Source of the DNA: Lasiosphaeria ovina
Taxonomy: Eukaryota > Ascomycota > Sordariomycetes > Sordariales > Lasiosphaeriaceae
Assembly (NCBI GenBank): GCA_033439765.1
Contig: JAULSN010000007.1
Location: 248,001-312,000, forward strand
Reading direction: 5' to 3'
DNA: 64,000 bases
Below the pieces are notes generated by a model, which ran no database searches, was not told where the DNA came from, and saw only the letters and a program-made list of their open reading frames with translations. Shown one piece after another: positions 1-10,892 of the stretch (the stretch's first letter is position 1; each line of letters starts with the position of its first letter). The translations under genes and the position numbers were made by a program.

Positions 1-206
1 CGCGTCGAGTCAACCACTGGGATACCATACCGCTCGACTTGGTACCCCATGCTTTCGAAGACATGCCAGATATCCTCATTGATATCGAGATCGTAGAGCT
101 CGAATGTGAGAATCAGAACCTTGGCCGTGCTGTAGTCTGGGTTACCATCACTATTGTCATCGTTCCCTAACCTTGATGTCATTCTTTTGTGGTAGTGCGT
201 CGTCAT
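1..206 (-). CDS. caspase-like protein, N-terminal part, cut by window edge
   Basis: Reading the minus strand from the ATG at 204-206 gives 68 codons without a stop running off the left edge. After about 28 polar residues the protein enters a beta-strand/helix pattern, KVLILTFELYDLD followed by a helix and then YQVERYGIPVVDS. This resembles the first strand and helix of fungal caspase-like domains (a strand such as VLLLTFE-HDL followed by VEQYxIPS). The catalytic His and Cys would lie outside the window, so activity cannot be judged. No frameshift or stop is visible in the part present. The family call rests on about 40 residues and could be wrong; another Rossmann-like fold is possible. The start is the first ATG, with no upstream in-frame alternative that I could confirm. 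Confidence 0.5.
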   Translation of the reverse strand, partial: MTTHYHKRMTSRLGNDDNSDGNPDYSTAKVLILTFELYDLDINEDIWHVFESMGYQVERYGIPVVDST

Positions 207-917
207 GATAACTACCGAATGTCAACCCTGAGGACATGGAGCGAGAACGTGGAGTTCCCAATGCCAAAGAGGGCTTGGGGCTTGCAAGGATCCAAATTAG
301 TATAAGGCTCGTGAATTGCGCTAAAAGGCGGTCACAGTATACGAAATGGAAGTAATGATCGCTGAGAGAAGGGAGGGAGAGGAAACATATTTTCGAGACT
401 TCCGAGTGCTGAGTATGAGACCCTCTATGGAGCCGTGAAGCCTAGAGGTGCCTAATAGGCAGAGAGCACTCTGGAAGAAGAGCTTAGGCGCAGGTGCAGC
501 CAGGGAAGTTGCGCCGCACGTGGACCAATGATAGCCGAGTATCGATGCAGTGCATGCTTCACTCTTACCACATCTCTGACCTCTCGGCAGGTGCCTCAGG
601 CTCCGTCGGGAGTTGCAGATGTGTTCCCGATTGGCCAGGTGCTCAAATTGCAAGCTCTCGGGTCTTGCAATGTACCTACCTTTGGTCTGTAGTTGTGGAT
701 TTAGGCTTTTGGATTATGTGTTGCCTGTCTGTGCGGTAGACACGGGAGCTGCCGTCACCTGTGGCCCCTATAAAGCCCTCGCTTCCTCCATATATCTCTT
801 TGGTTAACAGACCACTGTTACTGCTCTACCATCGCAATCCCCACTTTCGAATAGGAAAAGCCTCCAGGTCCTTCTCCACAAACCTCCCTCTTTCTTGCAC
901 GAGTGAAGATCTTTGCC
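207..917. other. no gene recognised
   Basis: Short overlapping open frames exist on both strands, but none has a recognisable motif. The stretch probably holds the divergent upstream regions of the caspase-like gene on the left and the kinase-like pseudogene on the right. A TATAAA-like string lies near 768-774. Confidence 0.4.
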
Positions 918-2425
918 ATGACGGTCGATGCAATCCTTCGTGACGTCTCCAAGTCTCTATCAGGTCGTTGGTAGCTTGAAAAATTCGACACCGATGTCGT
1001 CCCCAGCATTTTTGTTGCGCCAGTTCAAAGCGGGGTCCAATATCCACCCCCCTACCACTTGACATGCTATTTGGAGCCAGACAGCCAGTACACGCGGACT
1101 CTGATCACGGCATCAGACAGCAAAAACTCGGGCATCGAGGAGAGGGAAATACGAGAAATTGCCCAAGACATCTTGACTCGCCTCAACAAATGGAGCGTGG
1201 GGCTGGACCTTGGGCGAGTCCTCCAGAGCGTGACCCTTGGATCAAGATTTCGGCTCGACGACACCAACAAGATGGCGAGCGACGGCCCGGGAATATGGCT
1301 TGAGCCCAACCCCGAGCTCTAACGGCGATACCTTCCAATTTCACGGCTCAGAGAGCTCTGGAGGCCTTACTCTGCGAGCTCTGAGCTACCCTCGCTAATT
1401 AATTTTGACGTCTTAAGGTCGAGACGTCGCCTCCACAACTCCGTGTTAGAAGTCTTGCTACCTAGCGGACAGGCGGCCATCTTCAAGGGAGTCATCCGAG
1501 TCGTCGCCAGCATGTATCACGAGATCCGTGAGCTCCTGCGGATACCCCCGCACCCCACCATTATGAGCAGGCAACAGTACATTGTTACTCGTCGCGTCCT
1601 AGGTGCGGAACAGCCGATTGTGTGCGGATTCATACTCAAGCATCTGCCGGGAGGGTCCCTTCTGGAGTGGCTCACAACAAACCGGCCCGAGTCGGCCGTT
1701 GGGCGTCCTCTCTCCCTGCCAACTAAGATAAAATGGATCCAGCAAATTATCTCAGCCCTTGGACATCTCTACGGCCCTGCAAAAAGTTTCCATTCTGGTC
1801 TACGACTTGACAACAAAGTCCTAGACGAGAACGGTGATATCGTGTTGGTCGACTTCGATCAACGCGGATCCTCACACTGATGGCAGGCTCCCCCGCTGTG
1901 GTTGGAAGGCCGGGCAGGCCAAGCCATCGCAGACGACCCTGACTGGACCGAGAGCGGGGTTAACACCGCGAATATGCCAAAAGGGGTGTTTACTCATGTC
2001 CGCCGCATGGATACCACAAGCCGTTCATTAGAGCCTCAGACAGCGAGCGGCAAGGATTTGAACTGTACAGCCCAGCAAAGAGCATCTGGTGCCTGATGGA
2101 GGGCGAAACAAATGAGCTTTCATTGATGGACCTCAGCACCGACGAGCTGGAGACGACGAAGGACGACGGGAGGGCGATACGGGATGTGATTTTTCCCAAC
2201 TTCCGCCAGACCCCGCCCAGACTGCGCTACTGGATCTGGCTTTGTCCCAAGCAGAGCCCGGAATGGGGTGAGTCAAGATGCTCATGTCGTACAGGCGAGT
2301 CGCTTGTGTGCGGGGAGTCAGGGTCCAGGAAAGGCGGCCTCACCGAGGCGGCCCCTGAGCAGTCTCTTAGCATCCTTGCAACCCATTGGTACTTTGAGGG
2401 TTGGGTCGCGGATCAGGCTGCATGA
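918..2425 (+). pseudogene. fungal protein-kinase-like gene, decayed
   Basis: One reading frame starting at ATG 918 runs through in-frame TAG (about 972) and TAA (about 1321) codons and continues to 1880. A later segment in another frame carries the end of the domain. Recognisable parts are a kinase N-lobe/hinge section (1560-1680), a catalytic-loop equivalent FHSGLRLDNKVLDENGD where the canonical HRD is degenerate, a DFG equivalent reading VDFDQRG, and a C-lobe piece around 2070-2230 (LYSPAKSIWCLMEGE, then FRQTPPRLRYWIW). This fits the fungal kinase-like family whose loop reads YHxDLKxDN and whose C-lobe has the GRVLWCIFE-type helix. Several stops are explained by C:G to T:A changes. A frame change occurs between 1880 and 2000. 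It is not functional as it stands; whether the ancestor was an active kinase is doubtful given the degenerate catalytic loop. Confidence 0.6.
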
Positions 2426-2758
2426 GAGCCCAAGTCCTACAGCATGTACCGGTACTTTGCATCCTCCAGCGCCCTCCTGCAAGTTGCCGCCTTGGGGCGC
2501 ACGCTCATGAGTTTGCCTTGTTTAACCCTCATGACAATCGGTGAAACAGGGAAATGAGAAAATAAAAATCGCTCACACCACAATTGTCACCCTCAACCCC
2601 TTGCCTTGTTACCGAAATTGACCATCAACTTCAACATGAGAACGAGAAGGGCTCTCTCGTGACAGTTGGAAATAACAGAGCAGCGGTATCTCAAAGCTCC
2701 GGCTGTCTAACTTCACTAACTCGCTGCAGGGAGAAAAAAAGACCAGAAAAAGGAAAAT

Positions 2759-3718
2759 ATGGGAGAGAATTACACTTCCTGTCAGATCGCAGCCGCACAG
2801 GATTTGTACGGCGTCGGTATCCGGGCCGGGACGTATTGCCAGCGGATTGCAACCTTGGTTGCTGGCATGGCGCTCCCGGAAGAGGCGGCCTCTATCCAGA
2901 CCACCACCATCTACTTCCAGTGCGCCGTCTTGGGGACGCTTATCCTCGTCACCCTACGCAGAAACATTGCCCAACCCGAGGTCCTCGTCATTGTACCGCT
3001 CGTGTTTGGCGGGTTCGTGGCCGCCCAGACATTTGAACCAGGGACCATGCGCCTGATTGGGGGAGGGGGAACGGGAGGGGCACGGCAAAAGATGCCGTTT
3101 GGGCTGCGAGCACTAGTCATGCTGCAGATACTTGGCGCTCTCGCAGGCTACAGTCTCTGGTTCTGGTGCAAGGGCCTCGACAGCACTTTGCCTGCCGAGG
3201 CGGATCCTGATGCTGCCCCGTGCACGTATTACGCCTTCATGCTCTCCAGGGTCGAGGTCTCCCGTCCCCGCGTCTTTGAGGTCCTGATGAGTGGTCTCGG
3301 CGGCATATGTTTTGTCGTCGCCGATGCCCTGTCCCTAGTCGGGCCCGCTTTGAGCTACATCACGTCGGGGCGAAGGATTGCCGTCTGGCACCTGATCGCG
3401 GCGGCCCTGGGCATCGGCGATGCGCAAGACACCATGGACACGCCGCGATGGCGAATCTGGGCAAAGATGATCGTCAGTTTCACAGCGATTGGCTACATTG
3501 TCGTCATGGTAGAGATAACACTCGCTTGGAATCCCATCGAGGGTGCCAACGGCATGGACAGCGTGGGCCAACTCGTACCGCTCATTATTGGCGCAATGGG
3601 TCTCGTCAAGATCGCATATCTCTTCTTGAGAGAGAGGCTACAAGTCCATAGCGGATCGCCATTGGCGAGTCCCAATGGTTCTGGAGAGCTCGAGCTCTCT
3701 GAAGGCATCGGTAATTAA
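2759..3718 (+). CDS. polytopic membrane protein, uncharacterised fungal family
   Basis: Intact 319-residue frame from ATG 2759 to TAA 3716-3718 with no intron needed. Hydrophobic segments are visible at roughly residues 42-63, 74-93, 116-136, 178-205, 235-258 and 270-291, giving six or seven membrane passes. The N-terminus reads DLYGVGIRAGTYCQ, a motif common at the start of a large group of uncharacterised ascomycete membrane proteins (D-LYGIGVRxGxYxQ). A Gly-rich turn (GGGGTGGAR) lies between the second and third passes, and the C-terminal tail is hydrophilic and Ser/Glu rich. It is likely an integral membrane protein of the plasma or endomembrane system; substrate and role are unknown. It stands out as an undamaged gene between two pseudogenes and keeps GC-rich codon use. 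Confidence 0.8.
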   Translation: MGENYTSCQIAAAQDLYGVGIRAGTYCQRIATLVAGMALPEEAASIQTTTIYFQCAVLGTLILVTLRRNIAQPEVLVIVPLVFGGFVAAQTFEPGTMRLIGGGGTGGARQKMPFGLRALVMLQILGALAGYSLWFWCKGLDSTLPAEADPDAAPCTYYAFMLSRVEVSRPRVFEVLMSGLGGICFVVADALSLVGPALSYITSGRRIAVWHLIAAALGIGDAQDTMDTPRWRIWAKMIVSFTAIGYIVVMVEITLAWNPIEGANGMDSVGQLVPLIIGAMGLVKIAYLFLRERLQVHSGSPLASPNGSGELELSEGIGN

Positions 3719-4050
3719 GTTGACTGACCCCGGATTAGCCACGCCATACATTTGGCCCGGGCGCCGCCCGCACTTACACAACGCACCGCATTACATTTAA
3801 AGCTTTGGAAAAGGTCAAATCAATAGATTACAATGCAACTTTCGACTACTTCCCCATTTTCCGAGCCCTCTAATTAGTTAGAACTATTAATGTCACGCCC
3901 CGCTGCCCTCTACGCCTTGCGAATATGTTTGATCGTAGCAAAGAAATAAAGGAATTTGGTGTTATTTTGAGGAAGTTGCGGTATGATAAAGGAAGGAGTG
4001 TTTGTTAGAGAACCTTACCCAGGCAGCTTTGAATTCATACTACGTGCCCG
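3719..4050. other. AT-rich intergenic region between convergent genes
   Basis: No coding signal. It separates the 3' ends of the membrane-protein gene and the NLR pseudogene and probably holds both polyadenylation regions (for example AATAAA near 3944-3949). Confidence 0.4.
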
Positions 4051-7000
4051 CTAGCTATAAAAGGGATGAACGAGCCTTTTGAAAGCATGGTCGTCCTCGG
4101 CCTGGAGCTCCTTCCCCTGGGTGATCTCTTTGTAGAGGGCTTCAGCTTGCTCGATGAGCTCCTGGCCCTGTGAGATGTCATGCTTCAGACGAAGTCTCCC
4201 GAGGTGATGAATGACTCTGCCAAGGTGGGGCTCCACCATTGAGAGTCTCTCATAGATTTTAATAGATTCTAAATAGTATCCCCTATTGAAGTCTGCCAAA
4301 GCGGATATTCGTTTAGTGTGGAGTAACAATGGGGACAAACCATAAAAAGGAAAGTAAGAAGAATGATGGGGGGGAAGCTATATGAGAACATACTCGGCCT
4401 TCTGCCAGTCATCTTCTTCCCATATTTGACCGAGTTTCCAGTACGCACAGGCAGTGTATGGATGAACCTCATCAAATGTGCCGATTCTGATCTGGAGTGC
4501 CTTCTGATGACACTCCCAAGCTTCATCTTTCAGGCCTCGTGCCCAGAGGATGTTGCTTCGGCAATATATGTTCCTAGAGTCCATTGCCCTGTTTTCCAGA
4601 ATCAGTGTTGTCAACAGGGAAACAGGAAGGCGGACTTGGAGATGAGAAATATCAATGCCTACAGCTTTTGCTCAGCAGTCATGCTCTGCGAAGTCACCAA
4701 CGTCAGTTCGATCGACTTTTGGACAAACTCCTCGGCCTTGTCAAGTCGGTTGCTGTGCAGAGCCGCGAGGGCCACGTTGTGGTGGGACATGGCAAACATC
4801 TGAATCTGCTCCTCGATACAACCCAGCCGCAGCGCAATCGAACGCTCACCCAGCTCCATGGCCTCTTCAGCGTGCCCAATGCCCACGGCCGCCGTGCCAA
4901 GGGCCATGTACGAGTTGGCGATCTGTGAGTGCTTCTCGTCCATCAAGCCGGCATACACCACATCCAATCACAGCACGAGCGCCAACTTAAGGCTGTTGTA
5001 GCTCTCTTGCAGCCCAGAGCCCTCGAGCTGCGCGTCCCTTATTGCCTTCCACAGGTCTGCCGTGGGGAGGCGGGTTTCATACGGCAGCGTCGTCGCAATG
5101 TCCAATCCGGTACGCGCAAGCTTGACGGCCGGTCCGAGTATCCCTCGTTCATACATGGACCACGAACACGTGTACATCAGCTCGGCCAGGTGCAGGGATC
5201 TGCAGTCCACCGTCTTAGCAAACTCATGATATCTCTTTCCTAGCGCTTCTACGTGGGGCAGGAAGCTCTGGGCGAGGTGCACCACCGACGACATGAGAAG
5301 GCCATGCTCAGACTGTTTGGGAAAGGCGGTCCAGATCATGTCAACCGCTGCAGGTCGAAGGCATTCCGGAGATCCTAATGCTTCAAGCGAAAAATGGTGG
5401 CGTCTTGGACCAGTCGATGGACGCAGAGCATAGATCGGTCGCGGCGGATAAGAGAGTATTCCGAGAGGTTGCGGAGGCAGTGAAGATACGTCTCCCGGTC
5501 CGCAGGTAGGACGTTCGTGTGCTGCTCCACAACTCTCTCGTCCAGAAGCATGTCTTGGTAGACATTGTCCGGATCGAGAAAATCCATGACCTGCAACATG
5601 GTTCGGGCCTCGTCCGGCAAGCTAGCGATGTTTGCCTCCCAGAGCATGGCAAGCGGGAGGGATGCCACGGCATCGTTGGGCACTGGCCAGCGCAAAAGCA
5701 GCTCTCACTTTTCTGTCAGCAGGCTAAGCGTTTCGTCGAATGTGCACATTGTCTGCTGAATCAGTGCAGCCGCGAGCACAGTGACTAGAGGCAGACCATC
5801 CATCAACTTGCACAATTGATCTACCACCGTGACTTGCTCTGGGTCTGTGGATAAGTCTGTATAGCTGGATGGCAGGAGTTTGAAGAGAAGACTCCGGGTT
5901 TCAACAAGGGACATGGCACCCACGTCAATGCCCAGATCGCTTTCCACGAGCGTTCCGGTAACGTTTGGGCGGCGGCTTGTCACAATGATTGTCCCCTTGA
6001 AGTTGTTCCTCGGCCACAAGTCCTGGAGGAGGCTCTCGTCCTCAACATTGTCGTACATAGCCAGCCAGGAATCTATATCTTCTGTAAGACCCAAGTCGGC
6101 GGGGGAGGGGGGCGGGGGGATATCTCGTATAAACATGGGACAGGGTTATCAAATGAGGGGGGAACAACAAACCGTTTTGTTCCAACCAGGCCCTCCAGGC
6201 AGAGGCCGCCTGGGTCAGCTCGTGGGCCGGGTCGCTGAGATTTACCCCAAGCTCTTTACACACGCGTACAGCGGTGACGGTCGCCTTCTGCAGTGTGTCG
6301 GCCGAGAACCAGAAGATGAATGGATTGTACACATCGAAATGGTCGTAGACGAACTTGATGGCAATGGAAGACTTGCCCATGCCCCCTAATCCACAAAGCA
6401 AGACGCAACCTCCCGGGCGGGGGATCCTGTCCGGCCCTATCAAGTGCTGGTGTAGCTTCTCGGTAATATCCTCCCTTCCGCATAATTTTCTGTTGCGGGG
6501 AATATCAAAGCAGGAGAATGTCGAAGCAGGGTCGAGTGATAGTTGTGGAACCTGAACTTGATAGCCGTCCTTCTTCCAACTCTCATCCGCCTGGAACTTT
6601 TGCTGCCTGGGCTTCTCGCTCCACCTGATCAGGGCCCTGCCTAATTCTGCCAGCTCTCTTCTGCAGCGACTCCTCAATCAGTTGGCGAGGAGGTAGCTTG
6701 AACTTTGCCAGCCGGTCCAGCGTTTATTTCTTTAGTCAGTGTTACGGGAACCCACGATTGCTTAGGCAGCGGTTGCTGGCTTTTTCCCGTCTTGGGAGGC
6801 GTGGCAGAAGACTTTAAGGGAATACCACAGAAATTCAACGACGTGGTGGCAAAATATCTTAACCGCCCCGCGCAGCTGTAGGCTGGAAGGAAACAAATCC
6901 AGATACCGCCCGAATCGCTCAAAGATCTGACAGGTGGGCTTGAAATGCCGAAAGATGATAGCAGCCAAATATAAATCGATCTTCCTAGTGGTCTATACGG

Positions 7001-7355
7001 TTTTTCGCAGGTTGGATTAGCCTCTATTCCGGCACGACACGACACTTTTCCAAGGTCTCGGAGCCGCGGGTCAGCAAACCTTGATGATTATCCGGGTACT
7101 CTCCGATATTATAGCTCCAGTCCCGGAACTGGTTGGCACGAGAACGCTGGCAATACCGCCCAGCGCCTTGAGGCCAGTGAGAACAAGTTCCACGTTCTTT
7201 AGGTTCTCACGTGAAAAAGCAGTTGGCGCGGCGGTTTGGAGCTGTTGTGATGTTTCCACCTCAAGTTTCTCCAACGGCTTGGCAAACTGAATCTGCAGGA
7301 AAGACTCTTGCCCAACAAGGGCCTGGAATCCATCGAGCACTGTTGTCCACTCATT
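4051..7355 (-). pseudogene. NB-ARC/TPR NLR (STAND) protein, decayed
   Basis: Minus-strand fragments line up in the order of a fungal NLR. First comes an N-terminal helical region (7340-7071, with VLTGLKALGGIASVLVP, and 6968-6762). Next is an NB-ARC domain with P-loop GLGGMGKSS (about 6390), a strand reading GTIIVTSRRP (about 5990) and a GLPL motif (about 5800). A winged-helix-like part ending CVHRLVQDA (about 5400) follows, then tetratricopeptide repeats (5339-4051). An intron of about 90 nt with a CTTACAG acceptor lies near 6085-6175. Breaks: in-frame TGA at 5705-5707, TAG at 5375-5377 followed by a frameshift near 5340, TGA at 4968-4970, and frame changes at 4659 and 4378. The intact protein would be a cytosolic signal-transducing ATPase with oligomerisation switching, as known for fungal heterokaryon-incompatibility NLRs. 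The 5' exon before 7355 is not identified (an acceptor TTAACACAG sits at about 7361). Confidence 0.82.
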
Positions 7356-9060
7356 GCTGTGTTAACCCGCGCAGTCAGCGGATTGTGCCAGAGACAATCG
7401 GTTACGATTCACACCCAGATTTGCTGAATGTTCCTTGATTGTATTACCTTCCACTTTGAGACAGGAGTGTTGGACTCTTTCCAACGAAAGTGCTGGACGA
7501 GGCCACTGGGTTTGCTGGCGGCGGTAAGGTCGCGGATATGCTGCTCACTGGATCGGGCTTATCTGTCGCAGCCCTGTTCTGGTTACTTCCCGACAGTTTC
7601 CCGTTTCTGTTTCCTTTGGCGGGACGTATGGAACGTTTGAGTAGACTTGCTGACTAGCGGAGCCGTTGCCGCATTCCATTCGACTGCTTTTTTGGCGGCT
7701 ACTAACCCCCTCATCCCCGGAAGGAGTAGCGCTCGGCGTTACGTCAGTCGGGGTCGACCCAACCATGACGAGCCAGTTGAATAAGGTAGGTACGGGCGAC
7801 AATGTCGGTCGTTTAAGCGAGAGAAGAAAAGAAGTAATCAAGACCCAATCATAGATTATTAAGAATGTGAGGGTTGGGGGGTACGATGTGCGTTCTTGCG
7901 AGATCCGCCAAGGTTCGGTGGTCCAACAGGGGCTTTCCACGCCAGAATAAGTACTTCACTTGGCTGCCCAACGCAAATGTCATACAGGACACTCCCTTAG
8001 GGGCAGATCAACCTACCAGAAGACCGTGCAACCCCAATAGTAGGGCGGCAGTGAAACAAGTGGCCGTAGGAACCTCGTGTGGTCTACGTGACTCACGAGC
8101 TGAAGCAGGGCACGGGCATAAGTATAGTACAAAAATGTATCCACTCATGGAATCTAGGTAGCCACCCTTATGGTGCCAACAACAAGCAGGCCCCCAAGTA
8201 CCAGGGGCAGTCTTCCTCCAGGCATCAACAGGCCTTGCTCCTCACAATAGGATTATGGGAAGTAAGGACCTCAAGGCCAAAGAAGATTATTGCGTACCAG
8301 TACTTCACTCCAGGCCATCTTGCCCTAAAGCAGATCCCCTCGTCACGGCAACTGCCTGCAAAAATAGAGTGTGCAAGTTAAAGCCCCTGTTGCGGCTTGT
8401 TCACGGCTCTTGCACACCCCAATTTTGCAAGTAGTTGCACAGCAACGTCTTGCCTCCAAGCAGTCCGAAGCACTGCAATACCATGTCACTATGTGTTACT
8501 CTACCGTCCTACTGACATCTCTGCGAACTCAACCACCACGCATTATTAGTCTATGGCAGCTAGCACTCGCAGCAATAGTACTCTGGCAAACTGGGAACCA
8601 TTGGTGGGCAGCCCCGCACGGTGGGACCACAAATAATGCAATGCAAGTCTCGGCGAAGGCAGAATTCGGTCGTTCTGCGGGAAAATAGAATCGCTTCTGC
8701 CGATCGCATGTCACGGTACCACACCAACTTCTCGATATGTATCTGCCGATGGTAGTTGTCCATGTATCTGATACATGGCCGCTTCGACAATGCATAGCCG
8801 CGCAGTTGATCGTGCCGGTGGGCGATGAAGGCATTGAGAGTCGGCAGTGTCCTGGTGCCATGATTATATTTACACCCGTTGCACCGGTTGGGGGGTTCAG
8901 CCTGTCACGACGATAAAGAGACTCGGGTGCTCTATTTGCTCAGCTCTGCTGTGACTGCCTACCCCGCTCTTTCCCGCTCAAGTTCTCGCTGCTATTGGCA
9001 TCCCCGTTACCAGTAAGACAGCAGTGCAACACGCAACCATCAACCTTGACGGCAGCAAGA
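7356..9060. other. no gene recognised
   Basis: Both strands carry only short open frames without motifs or codon regularity. There is no duplication against other parts of the window that I can see. It may hold the missing 5' exon and promoter of the NLR pseudogene. Confidence 0.4.
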
Positions 9061-9087
9061 TGAGTACGAAGAACCAAATCCCCACTT

Positions 9088-9444
9088 ATGCGTTTGGTCC
9101 TTGCCCCTGACGCCAGCTCACCGATAGACACGCCTACAAAGGACAAGGCGCAGCCCTGGAAAGGCCTCTTTCCTTTGATGTCTTCGGGCAACGATGCTGG
9201 TCAAGCTCCATGGAAGACTTGGAAGCCGCAGCCTGATGCCCCCGACCAAAAGCCGTGGTATCAGTGGATGAATGACGGCGAGCTTAATCCCAGTCTCGGC
9301 AAGAAGGTAGCCAGCTTCTCGGACGAGGAGAGAGGTTGCGGCATGCAGCAGCATCCGACAAGGAAGAGATCTTCAGCTACGCAGGGAACGGTAGCCGAGG
9401 GAGGCTACGGTTTGACAACTTTAGTTACGATCATGACGCATTAG
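9088..9444 (+). CDS. unrecognised short open frame
   Basis: A 118-codon frame with a Trp/Pro-rich middle (around PWKTWKPQPD and KPWYQWMNDGE) and a basic C-terminus. No signal peptide, membrane segment or known domain is visible. The codon pattern is better than in the neighbouring frames between about 9120 and 9330, and an ATG in another frame at 9060 could have been the original start. It may be a fragment of a decayed gene rather than an expressed one. Confidence 0.22.
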   Translation: MRLVLAPDASSPIDTPTKDKAQPWKGLFPLMSSGNDAGQAPWKTWKPQPDAPDQKPWYQWMNDGELNPSLGKKVASFSDEERGCGMQQHPTRKRSSATQGTVAEGGYGLTTLVTIMTH

Positions 9445-9605
9445 GCTGTATTGCAATCTCTAGATCGATCGATCAATTTTCGCATTTCCCAGACAGTCCA
9501 TCAGTTCACGTATCCAAGCACACATCGTGTCTAGCACGGCCTGAGCTCAGTAGTCGCAAATCTTGGATCTTCTTCTAGACGTAGTGACCCAATAAGGAAA
9601 TCGCC

Positions 9606-9716
9606 CCACAACGAAATCTCTGATAAAAGTTTGTCGGTAAACTTCAAGTAGCTTGAAGTCGTTTCCTGTTCACACTCAGTGAGGTTTGTTGACGATTCGA
9701 GATGAAAGCCAACAAC
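9606..9716 (-). repeat. duplicated fragment of the amidase gene tail
   Basis: About 95 bp here match 10948-11043, the last intron and start of the last exon of the amidase pseudogene, at roughly 85% identity by eye. The shared stretch includes CTCTGATAAAAG and GACGATTCGAGATGAAAGCC. The copy is isolated from the rest of the gene, so it is a dispersed partial duplicate. Confidence 0.75.
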
Positions 9717-9734
9717 GAAATCGCCCATTAACGA
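9710..9734 (+). repeat. 25-bp inverted repeat, partner at 10846-10870
   Basis: A 25-base stretch containing AACGAAATCGCCCAT occurs here. Its reverse complement, with one mismatch, lies at 10846-10870, just beyond the end of the amidase pseudogene. A shorter related piece (AACGAAATC) lies at about 9600. The arrangement suggests a rearranged duplication of the amidase 3' flank. Confidence 0.6.
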
Positions 9735-9751
9735 AATTGACCCACACCATG

Positions 9752-9841
9752 TGTAACGGTGTGCCGTTACGCCAGCAGACAAAATAGATACTTGTTGCCT
9801 GGCTCTCTGGGCAACAGCTGCTATATGGTCACAACCCTATA
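9752..9841 (+). mobile_element. hAT-like MITE, copy 1
   Basis: A 90-bp element starting TGTAACGG and ending CCCTATA, flanked by the perfect 8-bp direct repeat ACACCATG (9744-9751 and 9842-9849). It contains two hairpins: a palindrome GTAACGGTGTGCCGTTAC at the left end and GTTGCC(TGG)CTCTCTGGGCAAC in the middle. It matches copies at 26029-26114 and 30179-30271. The length, 8-bp target duplication, TGT/ACA-type ends and lack of coding capacity fit a non-autonomous hAT element. It lies 18 bp beyond the 25-bp inverted repeat. Confidence 0.85.
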
Positions 9842-10134
9842 ACACCATGCCCACACCCACCCCACAGGCGCAAATTATCCATTCTATACAAATTAACCAG
9901 CAAAAAAGTACTCAATCCTTCCATTCGCCGTCAACCCTCAGTGGGAGGGCGTCAACCTGGAGCAGGAAGACAACAGGGACTAAGAAAACACCAGGGAAAA
10001 CGCCCCTGCGCAGGCACAACGAACTGTGAATGGCATCACGGCACCCCCGCCTGCTCGCGGCAGTCGCGGCGGTGACCGGGGCAAGGCGTAGGGAACCAGG
10101 GAAATGAAGGGAGGTCCTGGCAGCCGGGCGGCCG

Positions 10135-10290
10135 TGTTGCCTCGGCATCACGGGCATCTACGTCTCGGGCGTCATCTGGTGCGCCTGCTTCAACGCCCAC
10201 GGCGCGCAGGGCCCGAGGAGGCATTACAAGGGCGTCTACACGCCGTGTAACAACCCGTCGTACTACGAGGGCCTTGGCTGCAGCCTTTGA
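10135..10290 (+). pseudogene. C-terminal fragment of a small cysteine-rich protein
   Basis: A GC-rich 51-codon frame ending in TGA 10288-10290 encodes six cysteines (CC, CxC, C, C) with a Tyr/Asn/Gly-rich background, for example GVIWCACFNAHG and TPCNNPSYYEGLGC. The frame has no start codon and is closed upstream by a TGA near 10104. Small secreted fungal proteins often look like this, but no signal peptide is present in the remaining part, so the call is tentative. Confidence 0.25.
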
Positions 10291-10523
10291 AGCGCAACAA
10301 AGCAGCCATCTCGAGGGTGCCTAGGCAGGGCATGTTACGTAAGCAACAACACATGTTGAGCCTTCGGGTTTTATTGCAGCAATGAACGATTTGGCCTGCT
10401 GTCCTGCATGCGAATAGTGTCAAATGTAGTGTAGTTGTGGTACGACCGTATATGGGGCTAATTGATCTGAAATTGGGATGCGCTGGCTTCGTCCCAGGAA
10501 AAGTCTATTATTTTAGTGTAATA

Positions 10524-10713
10524 AGAGGGTGATCATGTTCTCGGAATCGAGGCTCGGAAGCTTTCTAGGGGAAACTTTCCGAAGGCCGATCTTTTCGTCC
10601 TGGAAAAATTCAGGGTGGAATATCCCGTTCCGAAAGGGTCTGTGCTGTTCTCCGTAAAAGCATTTCCGAAAGTGGCTTTCCGAGTGCCATTTCCGAGGAA
10701 AAGATCACCCTCT
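10524..10713. mobile_element. TIR-bearing MITE, 190 bp
   Basis: The left end AGAGGGTGATC is matched perfectly by GATCACCCTCT at the right end. The inverted repeat continues imperfectly for about 35 bp (a TTCTCGGAA / TTTCCGAGG pair). Both ends are bordered by ATA (10521-10523, 10714-10716), a possible 3-bp target duplication; a TA duplication with one extra base is also possible. The interior is rich in TTCCGAA strings and has no coding capacity. The superfamily is not certain. Confidence 0.75.
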
Positions 10714-10892
10714 ATAAAGTGGATTTTTCCTAGGCGCGGCCCAAGCGTCTTTGTACCTACAGTCCGGGTAGACGTTGCCTAAAGTCCGAAGAGACACCCT
10801 CTTTGAAGTTGTAGAGTGGGAAATTAGATGACAGGGGCAGAGATGTCGTTGATGGGCGATTTCGTTGTTGGGCGGCTCTTCTAAGCTTGTGC

